Part shown: positions 55,301 through 61,124 of the stretch, piece after piece
Layout of the letters: every line of letters begins with the position of its first letter
Position numbering within the stretch: the first letter of the stretch is position 1
Assembly (NCBI GenBank): GCA_965216535.1
Contig: OZ244175.1
Coordinates: 5,766,001 to 5,830,000, forward strand
From: Hoeflea_A sp965216535
GTDB lineage: Bacteria; Pseudomonadota; Alphaproteobacteria; Rhizobiales; Rhizobiaceae
DNA: 64,000 nt
Direction of reading: 5' to 3'
Position numbers and translations under genes: made by a program
Notes under the pieces: generated by a model
What the model saw: the letters and a program-made list of their open reading frames with translations, nothing else
Told to the model about the DNA's origin: nothing
The model's database searches: none

Positions 55301-56615
55301 CCCCGACTGCTCCGCGCCCACGGGTCAGGATCGTGCCGCCGGCAAGATTATTGACCAGGACGCTGCCGCCGGCTCCGCCCCCGGCGTTCGGTGAAGCGCC
55401 GCCAAGCGCGATAATCCCACCGGCGTTGCCGGTGTTGCCGCCCGTGCCGCCAATGGATTGGGCCTGAATCCCGTAGGAGTTCACGCCTCTTGTTTCGATG
55501 CCGCCGGAGTTTGTGGCTACCACCCGTCCGCCATTGCCGCCGATGCTGCCGCTGTTGACGTCGCCGACAAGGCCATAGCTGTCGCCGCCAGCACCGCCAC
55601 CGCCGCCAATCGACTGGGCGAAAAGTCCTACTGCGTGATTGCCCGTCGTGAGAATTTCACCGCTGTTGATCGCAGTAACACTGCCGCCGGCACTCGCCGG
55701 CCCGCCTGCACCGCCGCCGGAGAAAATGTAGCCACCGCCGCCATCCCCGCCCTTGCCGCCGCGACTTTGCGCGAAGATGCCGTGGGCACGCTCGCCGCTC
55801 GTCGAGATGTCGACACTGGAATTGACAATGACAGTTCCGCCCAATCCGGCGGCGCCGCCATTCAACGGCGGAAGGCTTCCGAAGGAATCGCCGCCATCCC
55901 CACCGTTGCCGCCCTGACTGATGACCGTGATGCCTGAAAGGCCAGGCGTTATTGTCTGGATGTTTCCATTGTTGCCCGGCGTCACGGCACGAGAGATTGT
56001 GGGGCCATTGCCACCCGGATCTCCCGAATGCCCGCTGCGGCCTGCGATAAAGCATTTCCTGAGGGGTGAAACACCGATGCAGAGTTCAACGCCGTAACCA
56101 TTGCGTCCGTCGGACCCACGAGCACCGACGCGATAATCATGCACGACATTGACGTTGCCCGACGGGATGGGAACCGTTACCGGCCCTCCGGGATTACCCG
56201 GCGTGATTCCAGTGGTGCCACCATCGGGTACCGTAAAGGCAGTCAGCGTGTCCCGGGTGATCGTTCCCGCGCCACCCGTTTCCTTCAACGTAATCTCGAT
56301 GACGCGACCGGCAGGATTGGTCGTTACGGAATCGATGGCATATTCAGTGCCACCAAAGGTGTATTTGTCGCCAATCGCCAGGCGCGTGAGAATAGCGTTG
56401 TCCTGGTCGGTGAAAACGGTGCCGTCGTCCAGCACCTGCACCACGGTTTCTGTCGCCCCCGTGATCGGATTGATCACGGTATCGCCGACAGCAACGGCAT
56501 TCGCGCCGGCCGGCAAGACCAACAAGAATAGTGAAAGGAGAAACCAGAACCGGTAACCGGTTCCAAATACTAGACAGCTTTTCCCCCTATGGATGTACCC
56601 CTTTACATTGCACAT
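46329..56615 (-). CDS. Giant Gly-rich autotransporter adhesin (type Va secretion), about 3,430 residues
   Basis: An extended signal peptide (hydrophobic FWFLLSLFLLVLPAGANA) is followed by a beta-strand-rich N-terminal region, a passenger of about 41 repeats around a QSVGGGGG/QSIGGGGG core, a linker, and a C-terminal beta-barrel of about 290 residues ending GSFKVTVPF with the terminal Phe required by the BAM machinery. Cysteines occur only near residues 190-200 and at the barrel start. The passenger should form a long beta-helix displayed on the surface; the role as adhesin is inferred. The ATG at 56615 is preferred since GGGGGACGA precedes it. One at 56642 is also in frame. Confidence 0.92.
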   Translation of the reverse strand: MCNVKGYIHRGKSCLVFGTGYRFWFLLSLFLLVLPAGANAVAVGDTVINPITGATETVVQVLDDGTVFTDQDNAILTRLAIGDKYTFGGTEYAIDSVTTNPAGRVIEITLKETGGAGTITRDTLTAFTVPDGGTTGITPGNPGGPVTVPIPSGNVNVVHDYRVGARGSDGRNGYGVELCIGVSPLRKCFIAGRSGHSGDPGGNGPTISRAVTPGNNGNIQTITPGLSGITVISQGGNGGDGGDSFGSLPPLNGGAAGLGGTVIVNSSVDISTSGERAHGIFAQSRGGKGGDGGGGYIFSGGGAGGPASAGGSVTAINSGEILTTGNHAVGLFAQSIGGGGGAGGDSYGLVGDVNSGSIGGNGGRVVATNSGGIETRGVNSYGIQAQSIGGTGGNTGNAGGIIALGGASPNAGGGAGGSVLVNNLAGGTILTRGRGAVGVFAQSVGGGGGSAGVSAGIVAFGSQASRGGNGGTVEVKTQAGSSVQTQGEFGHGIFAQSVGGGGGAGGATGGLVALGGSGNTAGNGGVILVENEGLVITRQREAKGIFAQSVGGGGGSASGVGGAISLGGSGGAGGSGNTVTVVNGGSVQTLGQRGDAIFAQSVGGGGGSGAASGGIVAIGGSGTQGGSGNTVNVQNNGALETAGHRARGIFAQSVGGGGGSGGSTGGIIAIGGSGGGGGNGGVVNANNSGSIATQGHDASGVFAQSVGGGGGDGGSSVAAGVLVAVGIGGSAGNGGAGGTATVALAPRTVIVNGAPTQVDPLIATQGDRSNGILVQSVGGGGGNGGFSTSVAAGAFGAASVSIGGRGGNGGAGGVVGVSGNGAVTTQGVNSDGVLAQSVGGGGGNGGMVTSVALAAGQGGAVSAALGIGGSGGGGGVGGRVQIRSGGSITTNGTMSDGLVAQSIGGGGGNGGHSLALAGAASDKAAVGVSVGIGGTGGNGGSAGEVDAVYSGDVTTRQADSTAVLLQAVGGGGGNGGYNVSGAIAAAKAASGAGTVGIGGSGGAGGNGGTVTGLVNGTVRTEAERSDGVVAQSVGGGGGNGGFNVSGSLSGAKTGAGAVAIGVGGSGGNGGVGSTVNLTVNGTTTTSGQDSAGVTAQSIGGGGGNGGFNVSGTIAATLQGTVAGTVSVGVGGAGGGGGSGGRVISNVTGAVGTQGKGATGTLAQSVGGGGGDGGFNVAGGLAILSQSSGTVSVGVGGFGGGGGTGGHVDFTRSGNTVTQGVHADAVVGQSIGGGGGNGAINISSGIAASKSGTTAAVNIGIGGFGGSGGAAGNVKGRVIGDVIATGENIGAGLSTGAATLQSAQGSNGVVAQSVGGGGGNGGINVSGGPSLSAPSGGSNFALTLGLGGFGGSGGHAGSVDLVVLAEKSVVGGATLSQGVVAVNGAGKSAVLAQSVGGGGGNGAINVSGGISMDGAITAGVGGSGGSAGRGGNVIASVTGDVMATGMRSRGMVAQSVGGGGGDGSTNISGGIQANRSSGVPSLSFGLGGAGGSASSSGTVAATQTGSVSVAGVDSIGILAQSVAGGGGSGGLNVSADLALGKGYNAAIGIGGNGGAGADSNAVSLTSNGMVTVDGTRNSNDPFTAAPLAEIGTNFSDHANGILVQSIGGGGGSGGVNVAGAISPFGSPLVAGVGGTGGAGGNGGTVLVNRGQTTQSLLQTIGNHANALTAQSIGGGGGDAAINIILAASRSDPPAGQSMLLTVGGSGGAAGNASTVTVNQKGEIRTTGTQSAGLLAQSIGGGGGNANFNFGAGFNKGTKALNLAVGGGTGNGGTGGSVAVDHTGNITTASLGASALVAQSVGGGGGNAALSLAVNLKTSKALNITLGRTGGTGGAGGAVSVAANGVFSTSGDMASAIVAQSVGNGGGSSTATTVGVESQSGDGTTKRSQAAQLSIGLQGGSGGTGGRVVVGATGAVVTNGSASHGVHAQSVGGGGGTGGAATNVVYQESATIKVGVGGTGGSGAKSGSVDVTSTANIATNKQGSHGIYAQSIGGAGGSGGKATTVAQLTGGASANGSITATVGVGGQGGTGAEADTVKVINSGIVETKADQSAGIAAQSIGGGGGDGGLIINQTTTGEQDSNAVSLAVGGSGGTGGVGRTVTVENGDAIKTAGKGSYGIQAQSIGGGGGNGSVIINNILQSGRKAATIRLDVSIGGSGGSGGSSGNVVVTNQNGARIDTGGEGAHGIFAQAIGGGGGNGSSVITQNTAKTKESVLAGFSLGGSGGSGSTAGNVSVTNNGAIQTTGRQAHGIFAQSIGGGGGNGGTSVAMNTILAKNPTRVSPLLAIGGRGGSGENAGDVAVNNTGTIRTEGKHSNGIVAQSIGGGGGNAALGLNLAAGKGAPAVTILANTISAIVGSTGGGSGGLGGRVTVDHSGDITVVGAGSQAIVAQSINGGGGGLILDMNSVAALRSGSFLPVGGGSSTSTSDPAIEIVAGGKGTENMSAGAVTVTVTGTFGLTGDNNTGTSVQSIGGGGGTTLTELVLAQANGLTVGPMEIRSTLGGENGRNNHGAAISGSYSGELLANGANTHGVLLQTIGGGGGRSTFTVDTTDGEIGPATLKLGATNGTSETGGAITYSINGAITMIGDQSLGVLVQSLGGGGGIQTFDTTLPSSTAVSSLSAPQPASGFASSAVTATAPVNLVLGANGGVGNHGGAINLTRLGDTALSGENASAIVHQSIGAGGGIEQVSAGDATLNIQLGGQAGANGNGDAVTLTNTGNVMTTGSRSHGIFLQSIGGGGGAVFHDADANQVSNSLSAANSGNGGAVTLVQTGDVMTGGSESFGIVMQSIGGGGGFIDGVFAGTAGGNGSGAAVDLTLDGSVATGHETSTAILAQSTGTSGGDISVAVKAGRLVSGGAKGIGLDIRGGADNTITNEGAITTASLARGLAISGTTGNETIDNTGLVSGSVTLATGTNRFNNAIDTAQFHTGETVDLGLASHLLFNNGIVQPGDTGRIDTVLTTELGGTYTQTATANYEADLDFVSGNTLVGKIDRINATGSAQLDGTFDLFIVNPNAAAPGTHEVTFFTTQQDMTSQNLTLNAPPSAVAMYDILYPSRQEAKFQYIIDFSPVGLNGNQTAFGDYINNVQLAGGSNVFANLVGTLFVIPTLEELKTAYDSLIPEPYADNLATTVTSIDYFSNAMMSCRDDNGDYGLAQRNCVWAQGAVVEQDYSGNSSHFAYTEESHIFAMGFLGDVTDKLYLGLAGSFEKTSFNSGNNAWGEGERPQAGVVLEYRDGANLYAGSLIGGVGHFDTTRMVNVGSVGGITSAKQRVGYVSTNVRWSHFLDYGNRYLMPSVDGSAIYMHQRAFTETGGGLTNLSVDMKSQLYASVEPSIEAGGDFDLGTSTLRAKARVGVLQRFGDVPAVEASLVGTPAGVSSFTTTAGQDKTLLTVTAGLDWILDSGVNLRASIGGQFGKDTSNKQGSFKVTVPF
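48090..55780 (-). repeat. Repeat region encoding about 41 QSxGGGGG units of the autotransporter passenger
   Basis: About 41 units of roughly 45-75 residues, each centred on AQSVGGGGG or AQSIGGGGG, were counted by eye. Units near the N-terminus share the block GGIVAIGGSG. Central ones share NGGFNVSG or INVSGG. Units near the barrel are longer and more degenerate. The DNA is GC-rich and repetitive, hence long shadow frames on the other strand. Confidence 0.85.
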
Positions 56616-56669
56616 TCGTCCCCCGTCCCCCGGACAATGCATGCAACTATCCAGATAGGTTTAGAGGCG

Positions 56670-56713
56670 ATTCGCGTTCATGTCATGATGCGTGCGTACT
56701 ACAAAACGCGAAT
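56670..56713. promoter_or_regulatory. Inverted repeat in the autotransporter/LuxR-hydrolase divergent spacer
   Basis: ATTCGCGTT at 56670-56678 and AACGCGAAT at 56705-56713 are exact inverse 9-mers separated by 26 nt, roughly midway between the two starts. They could be the operator of the LuxR-type regulator. Confidence 0.5.
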
Positions 56714-56749
56714 ATTTGTGCTAAACTGCTGAAAAACACAACAAATATT
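56711..56749. promoter_or_regulatory. Second dyad, AATATTTG/CAAATATT, in the same spacer
   Basis: AATATTTG at 56711-56718 and CAAATATT at 56742-56749 are inverse 8-mers separated by 23 nt and overlap the first dyad. AT-rich and next to the regulator start, this may contain its promoter. Confidence 0.4.
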
Positions 56750-56770
56750 GACTGGTTTCGGGTGGGGTGG

Positions 56771-58468
56771 ATGAAACAGTCTTCTAAACAGCGAGATTTG
56801 CTTCGCAGGCACAATCTGGCAATGCGCAACCTGGACGATTACGGCGCGTTTCTGGAAGCCTGGCAGCAGTTGGTGGACGAAAACGACATCGACGGGTTGC
56901 CCGATCACGAAAGCTTCGCCGATTTTGAACGGTACGCCTCCCACGCGGTTCAAACCTTCCTTGAAACCGGCCCGAACCTGACGGGCGGAGACCTGGGTCA
57001 ACATGAATGCGCGGCTGCCCTCGTAACCGGCTCCGGGGTGATCAGAAATGCCAACGCATTTGCCAGCCGGTCGGAAAACCTGACGCCTGGCCGCAGCCTG
57101 TCAGACTGCGGCATCCGCATTGCAGAGGAAAACGATCTCGAACGGCTGTGGCTACGCAAAGAGCGCGCCAAACCTTCGACCTTTCATCTCGTACAGGCGG
57201 AGAATACCCGTTCAGATGCTTCCATGATTTCGGTGGTGTCCAAAGCTGATTCAGAACCGGGTGAAGAGCCCCTCTTTCTGGTCCTCTTCATCGATCCCCC
57301 GGAAGTGCAAACGACGGCCGTGCTCATGGCAAGCAAATTCAATTTCACGTCGGCCGAAACGGATATAGCGAAGGCCTTTCTGGAAGGCGTCTCATTGCGC
57401 GACATCGCCCGGAGGCGCGGACGGTCCTACGTGACAATACGAAACCAGTTTCAGAGGATTCTGGAAAAGTCCGGCTGCACTTCGCAAACCGATCTGTTTC
57501 GACTGGCTTTCAGCCTGCTTTTGCTTATCGACAACCCGGTCGATGAGCGACTGGGCGTGGAGAGAAGCGCTGGGAAAACCATGACGTTGCCGCGTCCCGG
57601 CGGGCGGACCGTCGAATTGACATTGAGCGGCGATGATGCCGGCCAGCCGGTGCTCAGTCTGCCAAGCCTTTTCGGCCACGGCATTACACCGGAAATAGAA
57701 CAACTGCTGAGCGACCGCGGCGTGTTGCTTATCAGCCTGATGCGACCCGGTTTCGGCGGCACCAGCCCGCCCGTGCGAAACCAGGATCTCTATGGCTGCA
57801 CCGCTGGAGATGTTCGTGCCATTCTCGATAGCCTCGAGATCGAAACGTGCTCCTGCATCGCCAGGGCATCGGCGGCTCGCCCATTCTACAATCTGCTTGC
57901 ACGACTGCCGGAACGCATCGATCGAGGCATCCTGGCCAACGGTCTGGTCCCGCGCGAGTATATCGAGGGCAAGAGCGTGGTCTCCAAGTGGACCACCGCG
58001 CTGATGAGTGCTTCGATCGTTTCCTATCCGATCGCCAAACTCATTTTGGGCACCGGCAACAGCTTGTTTGTCCGATCAAAGGGCGCGTCCTTTCTGAAGA
58101 GGATGTATCAGAACTCGGAAACCGATTGCGCCGCCTTCGACGACCCCGACGTTGTGGCGTCGGTTCGAGCCGGAGTGCGCAAAGTCACGCAACAGGGGCT
58201 TGGTGCCGGGGTCCAGGAGATGGTTGACGGATTTCAGGACTGGTCAGCCGACCTGGCGGATCTGCAGACACCGATCACCCTCTATCACGGAAAATATGAC
58301 CCCAATGTCCCGATCGAGAGCGTTCGCGATTTCGCAAAGGACCATGCCCATTGTCTGACGCTGGTGGAGGAAGAGGAAGGCGGCGGGCAACTCAGCTACT
58401 CTCACATGGAAACCATTATCGATATGGTGATGCGGGATCAAACCGGCCCGACAGAAGCAGGAGGATGA
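56771..58468 (+). CDS. LuxR-type HTH regulator fused to an alpha/beta hydrolase domain
   Basis: 565 residues. A PAS-like N-terminal region lies at about 75-185. A LuxR HTH follows at 190-250 (FTSAETDIAKAFLEGVSLRD, SYVTIRNQFQRILEKSG). An alpha/beta hydrolase fold occupies 275-565 (HGITPEIE, RPGFGGTS, LYHGKYDPNVP, SYSHME). Asp510 and His545 fit the catalytic triad, but the nucleophile elbow reads IARASAAR around Ser367 and lacks the usual glycines, so it may bind rather than cleave a ligand. Divergent from the giant autotransporter and probably its regulator. Confidence 0.85.
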   Translation: MKQSSKQRDLLRRHNLAMRNLDDYGAFLEAWQQLVDENDIDGLPDHESFADFERYASHAVQTFLETGPNLTGGDLGQHECAAALVTGSGVIRNANAFASRSENLTPGRSLSDCGIRIAEENDLERLWLRKERAKPSTFHLVQAENTRSDASMISVVSKADSEPGEEPLFLVLFIDPPEVQTTAVLMASKFNFTSAETDIAKAFLEGVSLRDIARRRGRSYVTIRNQFQRILEKSGCTSQTDLFRLAFSLLLLIDNPVDERLGVERSAGKTMTLPRPGGRTVELTLSGDDAGQPVLSLPSLFGHGITPEIEQLLSDRGVLLISLMRPGFGGTSPPVRNQDLYGCTAGDVRAILDSLEIETCSCIARASAARPFYNLLARLPERIDRGILANGLVPREYIEGKSVVSKWTTALMSASIVSYPIAKLILGTGNSLFVRSKGASFLKRMYQNSETDCAAFDDPDVVASVRAGVRKVTQQGLGAGVQEMVDGFQDWSADLADLQTPITLYHGKYDPNVPIESVRDFAKDHAHCLTLVEEEEGGGQLSYSHMETIIDMVMRDQTGPTEAGG

Positions 58469-58471
58469 ACG

Positions 58472-58843
58472 ATGGACATGAGAAAGATCCTGGAGGATTT
58501 CGACGAGGCCTATAACGAGGCTTTCAACCGCGGCGACGCCGCGGGGTGCGCCGCCTTCTTCACCGAAGACGTGATGCTCTTGCCACCCGACCAACCGATG
58601 ATCCGCGGAAGAAAGGCGTTCGAGGAGACCTATCAATCCCGAATAGAAGACAATAGCGGCGGGACGCATACCAATGAGCTGGTCGACTTCGGCGTCGACG
58701 GTGACCTGGCCTATCAGATCGGAACCTATGCCATCGCCGACTCGGACCCACCCGAGAAGGGCAAATTCGTCAACATCCTCAAGCGCCAATCGGATGGTTC
58801 CTGGAAGGTCAGCGTGTCCATCTTCAACAGCGACATGCCGTAG
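58472..58843 (+). CDS. SnoaL/DUF4440-like (NTF2 fold) protein
   Basis: 123 residues with the cone-shaped NTF2 fold pattern: an N-terminal helix DFDEAYNEAFNRGDAAGCAAFF, then DVMLLPPDQPMIRGRKAFEETY and strands ending SDGSWKVSVSIFNSD. Such proteins are ligand-binding or small isomerases. It starts 3 nt after the regulator stop, so it is co-expressed with the LuxR-hydrolase and may supply or sense its ligand. Confidence 0.82.
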   Translation: MDMRKILEDFDEAYNEAFNRGDAAGCAAFFTEDVMLLPPDQPMIRGRKAFEETYQSRIEDNSGGTHTNELVDFGVDGDLAYQIGTYAIADSDPPEKGKFVNILKRQSDGSWKVSVSIFNSDMP

Positions 58844-58876
58844 ATCCGGACTAATCAGAAGCAAGTAGCAAGACAA

Positions 58877-59530
58877 TCAACGCGACGCCAACATCCTCCG
58901 CATCTCGCCATTCTCGAAGACCGCTTCACTGCGCGCCTCGTGGCGGGCGACGTGCAACATTGCTTCCGCCAGATCGTGTGAGGTGATGCCGATTGCCGGC
59001 AGCAAGCGGAATATCGGCGTCATCAGCGTATCGCTGAATTTCGGCTTCTCGCGCGGATGCGATGGCGCGATGTAGGCTGGGCGGAATGCGTATTTGCGGG
59101 GCAGCGGGCTGGCGAAAAGCAGGTTTTCAGCACCCCCCTTGGTGCGCAGGGCAAAAGACAAGCCATCGCCGTCCGGCCGGGCGCCGGCGGCCGAAAACAG
59201 ACAGAAAGTCGATTGTGGTGCACTTTTTGCAGCAGCATCAAGCGCCGCCTGCAGATAGGTCAGCGTGATGGTCTCGTACTCAGACCGGGTAACCATGCTG
59301 GAGTAGGTCGACAGGCAGTGGAACACGGCATCGATACCTTCCAGATGCAGTGACAGGGCAGCAGTATCGGCAAAATCTGCAATCGAAACCTCTTTTAACT
59401 TGGTATCGACAAAGCCCGTCGGCCTTCGACCGAGCGACACGATCCGCTGAACGTCATCGGCTGCAAAGAGAGCGCGCAGGACTGAGCCACCGACAAGACC
59501 GGTCGCGCCTGTTAAAAGCACCGATTGCAC
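58877..59530 (-). CDS. NAD(P)-binding atypical short-chain dehydrogenase-like protein
   Basis: 217 residues. The dinucleotide motif LLTGATGLVGGSVLRAL is at the N-terminus; no classical YxxxK pair is visible, as in HTATIP2-like atypical SDRs. The reaction is unknown. It follows the sulfatase by 24 nt on the same strand and may be the last gene of that operon. Confidence 0.82.
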   Translation of the reverse strand: MQSVLLTGATGLVGGSVLRALFAADDVQRIVSLGRRPTGFVDTKLKEVSIADFADTAALSLHLEGIDAVFHCLSTYSSMVTRSEYETITLTYLQAALDAAAKSAPQSTFCLFSAAGARPDGDGLSFALRTKGGAENLLFASPLPRKYAFRPAYIAPSHPREKPKFSDTLMTPIFRLLPAIGITSHDLAEAMLHVARHEARSEAVFENGEMRRMLASR

Positions 59531-59554
59531 ATCGCCTCTCCGAGTGTCCGGGGT

Positions 59555-61117
59555 TCAGGCCAAGCGCTTCGAGCGCGGACTTTCATCCATCTGGCCAATG
59601 AGTTGGTGCGCCAGCGCCAGCGTCAGGTCGTTGCGGACGACCGTATACTGGGGATTGTCCCAGAGATTGTCGAGTTCCTTTGGATCGTCGGCCAGATTAT
59701 AGAGCTCGCCCCAGTCGCAATCCTTGTAAAGCGACATTTTCCAAGGGCCCGAGACGAGCGTGCGCACACGTGCCGGCGGGTCAAAACCCATGCGCTTGCC
59801 GCTGTCATTATACTCGATCAGCAGCGACTCGCGTTGATTGTCCTCCCCGCTGAGGGCCGGCAGGAAACTGCGGCCCTGCATGCCGAAATAGGGCTTCAGG
59901 CCGGCCCGCGCGATGATCGACGGGGCTATGTCGATCGTCGAACTCAATGCGTTCGTGCGCCCAGCCTTGCGAGTCTCCGGATCCGACCAGATCATCGGCA
60001 CCCGATTGATGGCCTCTTTCGCCCAAGAGCCTTTCAGGAGCAGATTGAAGTCGCCCAAATAATCGCCGTGATCCGAATTGAACACGATAACCGTGTTATC
60101 GAACTGCCCGTTTTCCTTGAGTGTCTCAACGATTGCACCGATCGCGTCATCGATCATCGAAATCATACCGGCCGTCAGTGCCATCGCTTCGCGAACATGC
60201 TGGTCGTCCGCCAGGAAGCTAAGCTGCTTTACCTTGTGCACAACGCCACGTTCATGAGCCCCGATAGCATCGAGAAGAGGCGGTGGCGGGTTGCGGTGGT
60301 CGCCGGCCCGGATCTGCAAATTGAACTCGTCAGGGCTGTACAGGTCCCAGTAGCGACCTGGCGGATTGAATGGATGATGCGGATCGGGAAAGCTGACAAA
60401 CGCGAAAAACGGTCCATCGTCCCCAGCCCGATCGATCAAGTAGTCCCTGGCCCGGTCGCGTATGTACGAGGTGGGATAAAGCTCTTCCGGAAGCGGTGTG
60501 CGGAAAGCCTGCGGACAGGTGTAGTTGTGCGGCAGTTCATTTGCCGGATCGGTTAATTCCTGCCAGCAATCGGCGCGATTGCGAAACCATTGCCGGTAGT
60601 GACCGCCGGCGCGGTCACCATGGCCCGTCACCATGTCGACATGGTCGTAGCCGTAATAGGGAGTCGGAAAATGGAACCGTCCGTCAGTGCCGTAATGGAC
60701 CGGTTCCTCATTGGTGAAATCGCCCTGTTCTTCCTTCCACGCCTCGGCGATCGGCCCGGTCTCGAATGGATCGCGCTGCATCGGCTCGTGATCGGTGAAC
60801 GGTTGCAGGTGGCTTTTGCCGATCGAAGCCGTGCGATAGCCGCCCGCCTTGAGCACATCGACAAAGGTGTTGGCGCGATGCGGCAGCAGACAGCCATTGT
60901 ATCGCAGTCCGTGCAGGCTCGGATATCTGCCAGTCATGAAGCTCGCCCGGTTGGGCATGCAAACGGGCGTGGCGACATAGAACCGGTCGAACACGGTGCC
61001 TTCCGCCGCGATCGCATCGATATGCGGCGTGCGCACTACGGGATGGCCGGTGCAGCCAAGCCAGTCGGCCCGGTGCTGGTCAGTCATGAAGTAGAGGAAA
61101 TTGGGCCGCTCGCTCAT
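59555..61117 (-). CDS. Sulfatase family hydrolase, Cys-type
   Basis: 520 residues. The C-x-P-x-R active-site signature is VCMPNRASFMTGRYPSLHG with Cys53, to be converted to formylglycine; no formylglycine-generating enzyme is in the window. Metal-binding residues appear in FLYFMTDQHRADW and NSDHGDYLGD. It would cleave sulfate (or phosph(on)ate) esters. No signal peptide is seen, so it is probably cytoplasmic, acting on what the adjacent TRAP system imports. The ATG lies 7 nt after the TRAP gene stop. Confidence 0.9.
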   Translation of the reverse strand: MSERPNFLYFMTDQHRADWLGCTGHPVVRTPHIDAIAAEGTVFDRFYVATPVCMPNRASFMTGRYPSLHGLRYNGCLLPHRANTFVDVLKAGGYRTASIGKSHLQPFTDHEPMQRDPFETGPIAEAWKEEQGDFTNEEPVHYGTDGRFHFPTPYYGYDHVDMVTGHGDRAGGHYRQWFRNRADCWQELTDPANELPHNYTCPQAFRTPLPEELYPTSYIRDRARDYLIDRAGDDGPFFAFVSFPDPHHPFNPPGRYWDLYSPDEFNLQIRAGDHRNPPPPLLDAIGAHERGVVHKVKQLSFLADDQHVREAMALTAGMISMIDDAIGAIVETLKENGQFDNTVIVFNSDHGDYLGDFNLLLKGSWAKEAINRVPMIWSDPETRKAGRTNALSSTIDIAPSIIARAGLKPYFGMQGRSFLPALSGEDNQRESLLIEYNDSGKRMGFDPPARVRTLVSGPWKMSLYKDCDWGELYNLADDPKELDNLWDNPQYTVVRNDLTLALAHQLIGQMDESPRSKRLA

Positions 61118-61124
61118 CTCAGAC

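Noticed and set aside
52953..55394. Long plus-strand frame opposite the autotransporter
   Set aside because: It mirrors GC-rich Gly codons on the other strand; codon pattern is repetitive and no domain is visible. Similar plus-strand frames at 47725-52058 are rejected for the same reason.
48090..55780. CRISPR-like or tandem-repeat array
   Set aside because: Repeats are in-frame protein-coding units of variable length, not identical short repeats with unique spacers.
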